DNA from: Flavobacterium collinsii
GTDB lineage: Bacteria; Bacteroidota; Bacteroidia; Flavobacteriales; Flavobacteriaceae
Reading direction: 5' to 3'
NCBI RefSeq assembly: GCF_902804485.1
Contig: NZ_CADCST010000078.1
Coordinates: 93,485 to 157,484 of the forward strand
Length of the DNA: 64,000 nt
The notes beneath the pieces are model-generated. The model had not been told where the DNA came from, searched no databases, and saw only the letters and a list, made by a program, of their open reading frames with translations. Below are positions 54,338-62,916 of the stretch, one piece after another. A program made the translations under genes and the position numbers. Each line of letters begins with the position of its first letter. The stretch's first letter is position 1.

Positions 54338-54532
54338 TTAAGCAACCGCTACAGATTTATCGATAACAACTTGCCCTCTGTAATACATTTTACCTTCATG
54401 CCAGTAAGCTCTGTGGTATAAATGTGCTTCTCCAGTAATAGGACATGTAGCGATTTGAGCTACAGTAGCTTTATAATGTGTTCTTCTCTTATCTCTTCTT
54501 GTTTTCGAGATTTTTCTCTTAGGATGTGCCAT
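54338..54532 (-). CDS. rpmF: 50S ribosomal protein L32
   Basis: The 64-residue protein opens with [20 protein letters not shown], the basic N-terminus of L32, followed by a central CPITGE and a C-terminal [16 protein letters not shown]. It is a component of the large ribosomal subunit. The DUF177-rpmF order before fabH is the conserved arrangement of this locus. Confidence 0.97.
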   Translation of the reverse strand: MAHPKRKISKTRRDKRRTHYKATVAQIATCPITGEAHLYHRAYWHEGKMYYRGQVVIDKSVAVA

Positions 54533-54541
54533 TTTACTATA

Positions 54542-55093
54542 TTATTTATCCGTTAATAGTTGCTTTAATTTGTCCCAACGCGGGTCAATATCTTCTTCTT
54601 TTTTACTCTCTTCTTTTTCTTCTTTTACTTCTTTTACTGTCAATTCATTTAGTTTCTTCAAGGCGTCAGTTTGCAAACTTCCGTCTTTTACTCCTGGATG
54701 AACTCGTTTTAGCGGTACCGAAAGTGCAATCATTTCATAAATGTATTGTGCTACATCTATTTCATGCTCTCCATGCGGCAAGATTAGAAGCTCTTCATTA
54801 TCGTTATTGAATTCATCTCCAAAACGAACAATTAATTTCATTTTACCCTTTAATGGCAAATCAAAATCTTCGCTTGTTAGATCACATGGCACATTTACGG
54901 TCCCTTTGTGTTTGAATTCCAACTCTAACATGTTGCTTTTCTTATCTAAAACTAAACCTACTTTGATATCTGAACTTTGAAATTCATCGTAATCAAAGTT
55001 CGCAAAGAACGTGTTACTTATTTGATACTCAAAATGGTGTTTTCCTAGTTTTAATCCTATGAAAGGAATTAAAAAATCTTTTGTTTTGCTCAT
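54542..55093 (-). CDS. DUF177 (YceD-like) protein
   Basis: The 183-residue protein matches the DUF177 family by its position directly before rpmF, by the strand-rich core (VNVPCDLTSEDFDLPLKGKM) and by the C-terminal DPRWDKLKQLL, the family's tail. YceD is linked to ribosomal RNA accumulation in other bacteria, which would fit its fixed neighbour. An acidic/lysine-rich stretch (KEVKEEKEESKKEEDI) sits before the tail. It is the first gene after the promoter at 55149. Confidence 0.88.
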   Translation of the reverse strand: MSKTKDFLIPFIGLKLGKHHFEYQISNTFFANFDYDEFQSSDIKVGLVLDKKSNMLELEFKHKGTVNVPCDLTSEDFDLPLKGKMKLIVRFGDEFNNDNEELLILPHGEHEIDVAQYIYEMIALSVPLKRVHPGVKDGSLQTDALKKLNELTVKEVKEEKEESKKEEDIDPRWDKLKQLLTDK

Positions 55094-55148
55094 TTCAACA
55101 TCAATTTGACCAATCAGTATCTAAAACTCAGATACCTGAATTGGGGTG

Positions 55149-55156
55149 CAAAGATA
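55149..55156 (-). promoter_or_regulatory. -7 box for DUF177-rpmF (TATCTTTG)
   Basis: TATCTTTG on the reverse strand fits TAnnTTTG and lies about 55 bases before the DUF177 ATG. Confidence 0.6.
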
Positions 55157-55199
55157 TAAAATTATTATAAAACTAATAATCTTATTCACCTTTTTTTGT

Positions 55200-56249
55200 T
55201 TATAACTGTTTTTCTTTTATTTTGAGAGGTTTTTCAGTAATCTCCTCATACTGATTACGCGAGCGAAAAATATCTAATGCAAGATAAACCGCTTCTTTAA
55301 ACGAGTTGAAATCAGCCATGTCTTTTCCAGCAATATCATAAGCCGTACCGTGATCTGGCGAGGTTCTCACCCTATTTAAACCTGCTGTATAATTCACCCC
55401 TTTTCCAAACGATAATGTTTTAAACGGAATCAATCCCTGATCGTGATAAGTCGCTACAATTGCATCGTACTTTTCATACTGACCGCTTCCAAAAAAACCA
55501 TCTGCCGAAAATGGACCAAAAACCATCGTACCTTTTTCAAAAATCTTCTTTAGCGTTGGTTTCAAAATCAAATCTTCTTCTTTACCAATCACTCCACCAT
55601 CACCACTATGCGGATTCAATCCTAAAACCGCTATCTTTGGCTTCACAATACTAAAATCCTGAATCAGAGACTTTCTGATCGTTTCAATTTTTCTAACGAT
55701 CAACTCTTCTGTCAAATGCGAAGAAACTTGACTCAACGGTACATGATCCGTTAGCAAACCTACTCGCAAATTATCCTGAACCATCATCATCAAAGCATTT
55801 CCTTCCAACTCCTGATCTAAATAATCTGTATGTCCCGGAAATTTAAATTCTTCTGACTGAATATTGTATTTATTAATTGGCGCCGTTACCAAAACATCAA
55901 TCAAACCTTCTTTTAAAGCTTTGGTCGCTGCAACAAATGATTTAATAGCATATTCGCCAATTTTTTCATCGTTTTTCCCCAAGTTAATATCAACCCCTTC
56001 TTTCCAAAGATTAAAAACATTGACTTTTCCAGGCAAAACCTGCTCTAACTTGTCTACACCATGAAACTGAACTGAGGATGTAAAACTCTTCTTAACAAAA
56101 GAAAGTATTTTGGCGTTTGCAAAAATAACCGGCGTACACATCTCCAACATGCGGGAATCTTCGAATGTTTTCAATATAACTTCGCTTCCAATACCGTTTA
56201 AATCTCCAATTGAAATTCCAACAATTATATTTTCTGCTTTTTTATTCAT
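55200..56249 (-). CDS. pdxA: 4-hydroxythreonine-4-phosphate dehydrogenase
   Basis: PdxA oxidises 4-phosphohydroxy-L-threonine in pyridoxal phosphate synthesis. The 349-residue protein has the family motifs GISIGDLNGIGSEV at the start, FPGHTDYLDQ (metal His), LGLNPHSGDGGVIG, and YHDQGLIPFKTLSFGKGVN near the C-terminus. Its promoter region is shared with ribE on the other strand; the TAAATTTG box at 56283-56290 (reverse) lies 34 bases upstream. Confidence 0.96.
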   Translation of the reverse strand: MNKKAENIIVGISIGDLNGIGSEVILKTFEDSRMLEMCTPVIFANAKILSFVKKSFTSSVQFHGVDKLEQVLPGKVNVFNLWKEGVDINLGKNDEKIGEYAIKSFVAATKALKEGLIDVLVTAPINKYNIQSEEFKFPGHTDYLDQELEGNALMMMVQDNLRVGLLTDHVPLSQVSSHLTEELIVRKIETIRKSLIQDFSIVKPKIAVLGLNPHSGDGGVIGKEEDLILKPTLKKIFEKGTMVFGPFSADGFFGSGQYEKYDAIVATYHDQGLIPFKTLSFGKGVNYTAGLNRVRTSPDHGTAYDIAGKDMADFNSFKEAVYLALDIFRSRNQYEEITEKPLKIKEKQL

Positions 56250-56282
56250 GAGCTCAGGTTATTTATTACTAATTTTGATGTG

Positions 56283-56290
56283 CAAATTTA
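56283..56290 (-). promoter_or_regulatory. -7 box for pdxA (TAAATTTG)
   Basis: TAAATTTG on the reverse strand matches TAnnTTTG and lies 34 bases upstream of the pdxA ATG. Confidence 0.5.
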
Positions 56291-56306
56291 GTAAAATAAA
56301 ACAACA

Positions 56307-56897
56307 ATGTTCACAGGAATTATAGAAACCCTAGGAAGGATTCACGAAATAAAAAAAGATCAAAACAATCTTCACATCACAGTTGACTCATCTATTACAA
56401 ATGAATTAAAAATTGACCAAAGCGTTTCCCATAACGGAATCTGCCTTACAGTCGTAGCCATAAAAGATTCATTTTATACTGTAACCGCTATCGATGAGAC
56501 TATTTTAAAAACAAATATCGGTGACTGGGAAGAAGGCGATATTGTAAATCTGGAAAGAGGAATGAAGCTTGGCGATCGTCTGGACGGACACATCGTACAG
56601 GGACACGTTGACCAAACCGGAACCTGTATCAAAATTGAAGAAGCACACGGAAGCTGGAATTACACTTTTGAATACGACAAAAACCTCAGCAATATTACCA
56701 TCGAAAAAGGCTCTATTACGGTTAACGGAGTGAGTTTGACGGTTGTAAACTCAAAAACAAACGAATTTAGCGTTTCGATTATTCCGTATACTTTTGAGCA
56801 CACCAATTTTAAAAATTTCAAAGTTGGAACCAAAATAAACCTTGAATTTGATGTTGTTGGAAAATACATCTCAAGACTTTACGCAATAAACAAGTAA
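56307..56897 (+). CDS. ribE: Riboflavin synthase alpha chain
   Basis: The enzyme dismutates two lumazine molecules into riboflavin. The 196-residue protein starts MFTGIIETLGRI and has the two-fold repeat of the family: first half SVSHNGICLTVV and RLDGHIVQGHVDQTG, second half GSITVNGVSLTVVN and YTFEHTNFKN. The length is normal. It is divergent from pdxA with a 57-base spacer and no FMN riboswitch. Confidence 0.95.
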   Translation: MFTGIIETLGRIHEIKKDQNNLHITVDSSITNELKIDQSVSHNGICLTVVAIKDSFYTVTAIDETILKTNIGDWEEGDIVNLERGMKLGDRLDGHIVQGHVDQTGTCIKIEEAHGSWNYTFEYDKNLSNITIEKGSITVNGVSLTVVNSKTNEFSVSIIPYTFEHTNFKNFKVGTKINLEFDVVGKYISRLYAINK

Positions 56898-56914
56898 GTA
56901 TTAAAACCTGTTCA

Positions 56915-56949
56915 TAAAAAAAGCTTCAATTTACATTGAAGCTTTTTTT
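56915..56949. terminator. Bidirectional terminator between ribE and the small membrane protein
   Basis: AAGCTTCAAT pairs with ATTGAAGCTT (56921-56944), with A-run before and T-run after. The leftward gene stops inside its loop. Confidence 0.9.
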
Positions 56950-57143
56950 ATTTTATTTCTATATATCATTGTAATTCCTAAAACAACAGCAAATATTGCC
57001 AAAAAAAGTAAGTGATCATCTATTGGTACTATGTCCGGATCATTCCCATCATCTGGTGGCGGCGGTATGAATTGTGCCAAAGCACTAAAACCAGATAGTA
57101 AAGTCAGGCAAAATGTAAAAAAAACAGTCTTGATTATCTTCAT
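56931..57143 (-). CDS. Small secreted or membrane protein with a Pro-rich linker
   Basis: Start chosen at ATG 57143, which places a signal peptide (MKIIKTVFFTFCLTLLSGFSA) at the N-terminus. The 70-residue protein then has IPPPPDDGNDPDIVPIDDH and a C-terminal membrane helix (LLFLAIFAVVLGITMIYRNK), ending in basic residues. This signal + PPPP/DD + helix plan is a common small-protein form in Flavobacterium. Function unknown; it is a single gene. Confidence 0.65.
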   Translation of the reverse strand: MKIIKTVFFTFCLTLLSGFSALAQFIPPPPDDGNDPDIVPIDDHLLFLAIFAVVLGITMIYRNKIKKASM

Positions 57144-57515
57144 AATTTCAACATGCTGCAACACAGCACGGTAGGTTGTTAAATTTATCTATTTTAATAT
57201 AATTCGCACAAAAACAGGGGCTTACAACGAATTATTCGGCAAATGTATAAGTTTTTTGCAAAAACACAAGATTTAAAACAAAAAAAGAAAAACAAAAATA
57301 ATACACTTATCCTGACACAGGAAAAACCCCCGAAAACATTAATTCTCACCGGTACTTACGTATATTTTTGTGGTTTAGATTTTTCTTTCTACAAATCCAA
57401 ACTTCGATTTCAACAATAAACCTAACCTTAACACCTGAGAGTACAAAATCCATCTGAATGATTCACAATCTATTACTTCAAATAAAACCTCTATCGCTCC
57501 AAAATAACTTAAAGC
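57144..57515. other. Spacer without a supported gene
   Basis: About 370 bases between the small-protein start and the hairpin at 57516. No frame, repeat or RNA was recognised apart from poorly defined AT-rich leader sequence. Confidence 0.5.
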
Positions 57516-57550
57516 AAAAAAAACCGTTTCGGATTGCGAAACGGTTTTTT
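57516..57550. terminator. Bidirectional hairpin at the end of the decayed gene
   Basis: AACCGTTTC pairs with GAAACGGTT (57522-57546), with A-run before and T-run after. Confidence 0.85.
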
Positions 57551-57569
57551 CTAAATTGATTAAACGTTA

Positions 57570-57800
57570 TTTATCTTTTTGTGCTTTTTCCAGATATTCT
57601 ACTTTTTCTTACATTGAAAAGGCAATTAACGCAAATTGTTACGCATGGTTTCAATCACCGGATTTGTCTTGTAATTATACATTGCGTTCACTTTTTGTTC
57701 CCGATGGTTGAAACCATTGGCAATACTTCTACTTGCCCATATTTATGTACAATTTGTTTTTTTTGAGCAATCTTACCTTATTAACCTGATCCATTTTTCT
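57570..57800 (-). pseudogene. Decayed gene fragment, several frameshifts
   Basis: On the reverse strand three frames in turn give protein-like text: KIAQKKQIVHKYGQVEVLPM then VSTIGNKK; NAMYNYKTNPVIETMRNNLR; and VEYLEKAQKDK just before a stop and the bidirectional hairpin at 57516. Each piece is cut by stops and the frame changes between them. That fits a short former gene ending at its terminator rather than random sequence. I do not recognise the parent family. Confidence 0.4.
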
Positions 57801-57809
57801 TTAAAAAGT

Positions 57810-57843
57810 AAATGGCTAAATATTTAAACTATTTAGCCATTTA
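57810..57843 (-). terminator. Terminator of the outer-membrane protein gene
   Basis: AATGGCTAAAT pairs with ATTTAGCCATT (57811-57841), 46 bases past the gene stop at 57889. Confidence 0.6.
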
Positions 57844-57888
57844 TGAATGTTGCAAACAATCTATTTTCTTAGTCTAATAAATTATTAC

Positions 57889-58479
57889 TTAAAATTTATA
57901 GTTTAGGCCTGCACTTACAATTCCTCTATATCCGAATCCGACTTCTGCAAACACACCAAGTTTTTTACCTACACGTATACCTGCAGGATTAACCTGAAAA
58001 GCAAAATCAGCAGCATTGTCTTTAACGGCAGCTCTATTAGGCTCTGTTTGTGTATATTTTTCCAGAACAACACCTGCAGCAGCTGAGCCATAAAAATCCA
58101 ACCAATCTGTTTTTATGTAACTAAACGACAACGTTGGCATTACCATTAAATAGCGATTGGTTCTCTTACCAATAAATTTGTTATTTTTATCGGTTTGCTC
58201 GGTTTGTTCCTGCTGAAAAGCGATATCACCACCTACTCTTATTCGTTCGGTGATTTGATTTCTATAACCCAAGCCAAAATTCCCAGAAGATGTTGTCTTA
58301 GAATTTAGTTTTTGTCCCAGAATTGCGGAAGATAATGCATCTGAAAAACCATCTACAAAAGTCATTGGTATACCATCGCTATAGGTTAGATTTACTTCAT
58401 GTTTACCGGTTTCTTGTGCTTTTACTACAGTTGTACCGAATGTTAAAAAAATTACGCATACAATAATTGACTTTTTCAT
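57889..58479 (-). CDS. Outer-membrane beta-barrel protein
   Basis: The 196-residue protein has a signal peptide (MKKSIIVCVIFLTFGTTVVKA) and alternating strands with aromatic girdles. The C-terminal motif GYRGIVSAGLNYKF ends in Phe, as is usual for barrels inserted by BamA. It fits the OmpA-like/outer-membrane beta-barrel domain group of about 180 residues. Function unknown. It is divergent from the ECF sigma gene; no evidence links them beyond adjacency. Confidence 0.75.
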   Translation of the reverse strand: MKKSIIVCVIFLTFGTTVVKAQETGKHEVNLTYSDGIPMTFVDGFSDALSSAILGQKLNSKTTSSGNFGLGYRNQITERIRVGGDIAFQQEQTEQTDKNNKFIGKRTNRYLMVMPTLSFSYIKTDWLDFYGSAAAGVVLEKYTQTEPNRAAVKDNAADFAFQVNPAGIRVGKKLGVFAEVGFGYRGIVSAGLNYKF

Positions 58480-58617
58480 TTGTTTTAATTACTTTATAGT
58501 TAATAAATTTAAATTTGTGGCAAGAATATCTTACACTGCCTTATTACTAATACGCCAAAAATCAAAATACCCCTATACGCTGCAATAAAAATTTAAAATC
58601 TCCCTACTTTTTATGAT

Positions 58618-59199
58618 ATGAATGAGGACCTAAAGCATTTTAAACAATTGTTCAGCGAGCTTTATCAGCCCTTATGCAATCATGCCTATAAATACCTTCA
58701 GGATAGAGACGAAAGTGAAGATGTGGTGCAGGAACTGATGATTAAAATATGGGAAACCCGCAAGGATTTACTATCTGAAAAGAGCCTTAAATATTATCTG
58801 TATATAGCAGTTAAGAATCGGTGCATATCTATTCTGAGAAAAAAAATCTATATGTTTGACATTGACGAAATGTCTGCCGATATTGCCGAAGAAATTCCCG
58901 AAACAAACCCCTTATCAGATGCTAACCAGCTTATAGAACAAGCATTTAATGGAATTCCACCAAAATGTCTTGAAATTTTCAAACTAAGTCGTATTGAAAA
59001 ATTAAGCTATAAACAAATTGCAGAGAAATTAGAAATATCAGTAAAAACAGTAGAAAATCAGATGGGCAAAGCCATCAAACATATACGGGAGTTTGTCAAA
59101 CAACATCCCAACCTAATTGCTTTCTTTAAAATATGGTATTTTAGTCATTACATAGTGGGGGTTTTAAAAGAATTTGTGTTTTATTTAAAAGAGGTTTAA
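58618..59199 (+). CDS. ECF RNA polymerase sigma factor (FecI-like)
   Basis: The 193-residue protein has sigma region 2 (YKYLQDRDESEDVVQELMIK and WETRKDLLSEKSLK) and region 4 (LEIFKLSRIEKLSYKQIAEK then LEISVKTVENQMGKAIKHIR). This is the FecI-type sigma plan of Bacteroidota. Its gene is directly followed by an anti-sigma and a receptor. It would activate the receptor operon when the ligand is sensed. Confidence 0.92.
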   Translation: MNEDLKHFKQLFSELYQPLCNHAYKYLQDRDESEDVVQELMIKIWETRKDLLSEKSLKYYLYIAVKNRCISILRKKIYMFDIDEMSADIAEEIPETNPLSDANQLIEQAFNGIPPKCLEIFKLSRIEKLSYKQIAEKLEISVKTVENQMGKAIKHIREFVKQHPNLIAFFKIWYFSHYIVGVLKEFVFYLKEV

Positions 59200-59201
59200 C
59201 C

Positions 59202-60158
59202 ATGGACAACCAAGATATTAATGTATTACTAGCAAAGCATTTTTCAGGAGAAACGAAACCTGAGGAAGAAGCTGTGTTAATGAATTGGATAAAAAACAAT
59301 CCTGATGAATACCTCTCGCTTAAGATTTTTTTTGCAGAAAGTCAGCCATTAGACTCCCCTCAGTTGTTTGAAACAGCTAATGCCTGGAACCGCATAGCAC
59401 CAAATTTATCATCCACGAAGCCAACCGTATTTCAGTTGTACAAAAAATACCTATATGCAACAGCAGTTGCAGCCGTTTTCATTTTAATAAGTACGTTCGC
59501 TTTCTTGTATGCGAATGCCGAGATAACTATCCAGACAGCTAATGGACAGATAAAAAGTATCGAATTGAGCGATGGTTCTTTGGTTACTTTGAACGACAAC
59601 TCGAGTATCACCTATAGAAGATTTCTATGGAACAACCGTACTGTCAGCTTAAATGGGGAAGCTTTCTTTGAAGTAAAACACGACGAGAGTAGGCCTTTTT
59701 CTGTAAATACAGGCACACTAGCCGTAAAAGTTTTAGGAACCTCTTTTGTTGTAAAAACAACAGAAAAAGAGAAATCGGTAGCAGTGATTACAGGAAAAGT
59801 CAAAGTTACCGCCACTCCTACCAGTCAAACAGTCGTTTTGGAGAAAAAGCAAGCAGTTCGTTACGCTTCCAGCAGATTAATTAAAAGTGAAAATGAAGAT
59901 AAAAACTTACTCTCCTGGAAAACAAAGTCTCTTTCTTTCGAAAATACTCCACTTCAAAAAGCCTTTGAGGATATTGAAAATTGTTATCATATTAAAATAC
60001 AGGTAGAAGGCAAAATCTCTGATTCCTGCACCGTTACCACAAATTTCAAGAACGAATCTATAAAAGAAATATTGGAAGAATTCCGTTTATTGTTTGGGCT
60101 TAGTTATACACAAAAAGGCAATACTATTTGGGTGAAAAACATATCGTGTGAAAAGTAA
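59202..60158 (+). CDS. FecR-family anti-sigma factor
   Basis: The 318-residue protein has a short cytoplasmic N-terminal part (1-85) that would bind the sigma factor, and one membrane helix (about 86-106: YATAVAAVFILISTFAFLYA). The periplasmic FecR domain follows (LSDGSLVTLNDNSSITYRRF, then VKVLGTSFVVKTT), with a C-terminal DUF4974-like domain (SFENTPLQKAFEDIENCYHI). It would receive the receptor signal and release the sigma. It starts two bases after the sigma gene stop. Confidence 0.92.
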   Translation: MDNQDINVLLAKHFSGETKPEEEAVLMNWIKNNPDEYLSLKIFFAESQPLDSPQLFETANAWNRIAPNLSSTKPTVFQLYKKYLYATAVAAVFILISTFAFLYANAEITIQTANGQIKSIELSDGSLVTLNDNSSITYRRFLWNNRTVSLNGEAFFEVKHDESRPFSVNTGTLAVKVLGTSFVVKTTEKEKSVAVITGKVKVTATPTSQTVVLEKKQAVRYASSRLIKSENEDKNLLSWKTKSLSFENTPLQKAFEDIENCYHIKIQVEGKISDSCTVTTNFKNESIKEILEEFRLLFGLSYTQKGNTIWVKNISCEK

Positions 60159-62643
60159 TTCTCCCATAAATAACTGGTTAACAACTTCAGTCTATTTTGT
60201 ACTTTTCTTTTGTGCCGGATCTGTACAAGCACAAAAAACAAGCTTACTGGAAAAAAAGATCACTATTCAAATAGAAAATGATAGTATCGGAGCTTATATT
60301 TCCACCATAATAGCACAAGGCGCAAATTTATCCCTAAGCAATAACAAACTCAATCTTGGTAAAAAGATAAAGATCGACAAAGGAACTTATAAATTAAAAA
60401 CGCTTCTACATCTTCTTTTTGAAACAGAATCAGTAAAATTTCTTGAGAAAGATAATAAAATAATTATCTACACGGTTTCACGAGCTCCTGACCCATTTAC
60501 TATTAGTGGGTTTGTTTATGCAGGCGACAGTAAAGAAGCACTACCCTACGCTACCGTACGAGTTTTAAACACAAACATTGCTGTTAATTGTAATGATTAT
60601 GGCTACTATACGCTAACATTACCCGAAAACAAGTACATCATAAATGCGAGTTATACCGGTTTTACTTCACAAACAGATACGATACTGGTAAACAAAACCA
60701 TTAAAAAAAACTTCAATCTTGAAATGGGACTATCCCTTGCTCCGGTTAAAGTTAAGTCATCCAAAAAACCTTTAAATGAGATTTCCAGCATAATCGATAC
60801 GCAGCACGTTAACGCTCTTCCCTTTCTAATGGGGCAATCAGACCCGTTAAAACTTCTTACCTTAAAACCAGGCACCTACGGCACTTCTTTAAATGTAAGA
60901 GGAGGCTCAACTGACCAGAATCTGGTTTTATTAGATGGTGTTCCTATTTACAACTACAATCATTTTACGAGTTTGTTATCTATTTTCGATTCGCAGGCCA
61001 TCAAACAAATAAGTTTTTACAAAGGCGGCTTTCCGGCTCGTTACGAAGGAAGGCTATCCTCGGTCATAGATGTTAAAACAAAAGATGGCGACATGCAGTC
61101 CTACCATGGGGCTGCTAATATTGGTTTGCTAACGGGCTCTGCAATGATTGAGGGCCCTATCATAAAAGACAAGATGTCCTTTATGATCAGTGCGAGAAGA
61201 AGCTGGATTGATGCTTTGACCAAAGCGATTTTTGATCAGGATATTAATTTTAAATACCGGATGTATGATGCCTATTTTAAAATTAACTATTTTATTGACT
61301 CGTCCAACAGACTCTACCTTGGTGCCTATACCGGCGGAGATCTTATTCGTGTAAATTTCTTTTCTTCCGAAGCACCTCAGCTTACCTGGACCAACAGGAC
61401 ACTTTCTTTGCGCTGGAACAGGGTATATAATCCCAGACTGTTTCAGAATTCGGTTCTACTGCTAAGCAACTATAATAATCAGTTTGCCAATGCAGATGAG
61501 GATGGAACCAGAAAGTTTCGTATTACAGATATAGGTATCGAAAACAACCTGAATTACCATTGGTCGTCATTCCTAAATAGTGCGATAGGCTTACGAATAA
61601 ATATGACTAATTTTTCTAATAACACTATTGACCGTGATCAATTGATAAAGTCATTACATTTCAAAACCTATTGGGACAATGATATAACGCTGTCTGATAA
61701 AGTTCGAATAAAAGCGGGTCTTCATTATGCAACTTTTTTAACTAAAAACAAGGTTTATAATTCTTTTCAGCCCCGTACCAGTTTGGTCTACAAATACAAC
61801 ACTTCTAATAGTCTTTTTGCCTCCTATGCCATAATGGAACAGTTTTATCATCAAATTGCCCAGAACACCTATGCCTTACCCTCAGATTTACGCATGCCAA
61901 GTACAGATCAGTTACCTCCGGAAAAGGCTTTTATTTATGAAGCAGGCTATGAAAAAACTTTAAACAAAGGATACATCAGATTACAGTTTTACGAAAAAAA
62001 AGTATCCAATATTTTAATGTATCAACCCCTTTATGATGTTTCATATCAGGACAAAATACAATCCCCTCTAATCGGGTTTGGCAATTCAAGAGGCTTGGAA
62101 CTTGAATTTTCTAAGCAGTTCAAAAAGTTTGATGTACAGGCATCGTATACCCTGAGCAAATCGACATTGCGATTCCCCACAATAAATAATGGTCAGACGT
62201 TTAATTCTCCAAACGATATTACCCATCAAATAAAAGGAGCTGTTACCTGGAATATTAATCAATCCTGGGTCCTATCCACTATGTTTAATTATAGTTCGGG
62301 TGTTTTAATCTCGGCACCAGATTCTTTTTCCTATAGCAATAAAAAAGACTCGTACCCAGTAGATTCAAACCAAAGCAATGAAATATCAAGACCTAACAAC
62401 TACCGTTTACCGAGAAATTACAATGTAGATGTTGGCGTTTCAAGAACAAAAAAAACGAAATCCGGCAACCAAACCAGATTGTATTTTGGAGTTAACAATC
62501 TCGTAGGACAATCTCCACCGTTTATCATTGAAACCAGTTTAAGTAATGACACCTTTAATTTAGAACAGGTCAGAATGTTTAAATATTTTCCTTACGTTGG
62601 ATATACTTATACTTTTGGAACGGGTAAAGAAAAATTAAACTAA
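60148..62643 (+). CDS. FecA-like TonB-dependent receptor with STN domain
   Basis: The 831-residue protein starts with GTG inside the last 11 bases of the anti-sigma gene. It has a signal peptide, an STN domain (about 30-110: ITIQIENDSIGAYISTIIAQ), a carboxypeptidase-regulatory-like domain (about 118-195) and a TonB plug domain (RGGSTDQNLVLLDGVPIYNY). The plug is followed by KGGFPARYEGRLSSVIDV and a 22-strand barrel region. The STN domain is the link that passes the signal to FecR. The size and lack of a SusD gene argue for a FecA-like rather than SusC-like receptor; ligand unknown. It ends before a hairpin terminator. Confidence 0.9.
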   Translation: MKSNSPINNWLTTSVYFVLFFCAGSVQAQKTSLLEKKITIQIENDSIGAYISTIIAQGANLSLSNNKLNLGKKIKIDKGTYKLKTLLHLLFETESVKFLEKDNKIIIYTVSRAPDPFTISGFVYAGDSKEALPYATVRVLNTNIAVNCNDYGYYTLTLPENKYIINASYTGFTSQTDTILVNKTIKKNFNLEMGLSLAPVKVKSSKKPLNEISSIIDTQHVNALPFLMGQSDPLKLLTLKPGTYGTSLNVRGGSTDQNLVLLDGVPIYNYNHFTSLLSIFDSQAIKQISFYKGGFPARYEGRLSSVIDVKTKDGDMQSYHGAANIGLLTGSAMIEGPIIKDKMSFMISARRSWIDALTKAIFDQDINFKYRMYDAYFKINYFIDSSNRLYLGAYTGGDLIRVNFFSSEAPQLTWTNRTLSLRWNRVYNPRLFQNSVLLLSNYNNQFANADEDGTRKFRITDIGIENNLNYHWSSFLNSAIGLRINMTNFSNNTIDRDQLIKSLHFKTYWDNDITLSDKVRIKAGLHYATFLTKNKVYNSFQPRTSLVYKYNTSNSLFASYAIMEQFYHQIAQNTYALPSDLRMPSTDQLPPEKAFIYEAGYEKTLNKGYIRLQFYEKKVSNILMYQPLYDVSYQDKIQSPLIGFGNSRGLELEFSKQFKKFDVQASYTLSKSTLRFPTINNGQTFNSPNDITHQIKGAVTWNINQSWVLSTMFNYSSGVLISAPDSFSYSNKKDSYPVDSNQSNEISRPNNYRLPRNYNVDVGVSRTKKTKSGNQTRLYFGVNNLVGQSPPFIIETSLSNDTFNLEQVRMFKYFPYVGYTYTFGTGKEKLN

Positions 62644-62671
62644 TTTCCGGAATCTCTGAAAAACAAGGCAC

Positions 62672-62707
62672 AAAAAAAAGCCTCTACATCGCTGTAAAGG
62701 CTTTATT
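62672..62707 (+). terminator. Terminator after the TonB-dependent receptor gene
   Basis: AGCCTcTACA pairs with TGTAaAGGCTT (62679-62703), with an A-run before the stem and a T-containing tail. Confidence 0.75.
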
Positions 62708-62714
62708 CTAGTAG

Positions 62715-62761
62715 TGGTCCCACCTGGGCTCGAACCAGGGACCACCTGATTATGAGTCAGG
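62715..62761 (-). tRNA. Truncated tRNA (anticodon CAU), 3' part only; attachment site
   Basis: On the reverse strand this 47-base segment gives an anticodon arm CCTGA-CTCATAA-TCAGG (anticodon CAU, Met or Ile2), a variable loop, a T-arm CCTGG-TTCGAGC-CCAGG, the acceptor 3' strand TGGGACC and discriminator A. The 5' half (acceptor 5' strand and D-arm) is missing and replaced by unrelated AT-rich sequence. This is the 3' tRNA remnant left by a recombinase that integrates at the anticodon arm of a tRNA gene. Confidence 0.8.
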
Positions 62762-62916
62762 TTTAATTAATTTTATCATAGCCTATTTTTCATTACAACA
62801 CCTAATTATCAACAAGTTATAAATTTAAATAATAATAATAAATCATTATTTCTTATTTTAATTGTATTTTTTTGTTCGTCAAATATTCGTCAAAACTATA
62901 ACTAATATTTCTAATA

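Noticed and set aside
56250..56306. FMN riboswitch before ribE
   Set aside because: The divergent spacer is only 57 bases, too short for the aptamer.
62712..62780. Complete tRNA at the element end
   Set aside because: No D-arm or 5' acceptor strand can be formed from the adjoining AT-rich sequence.
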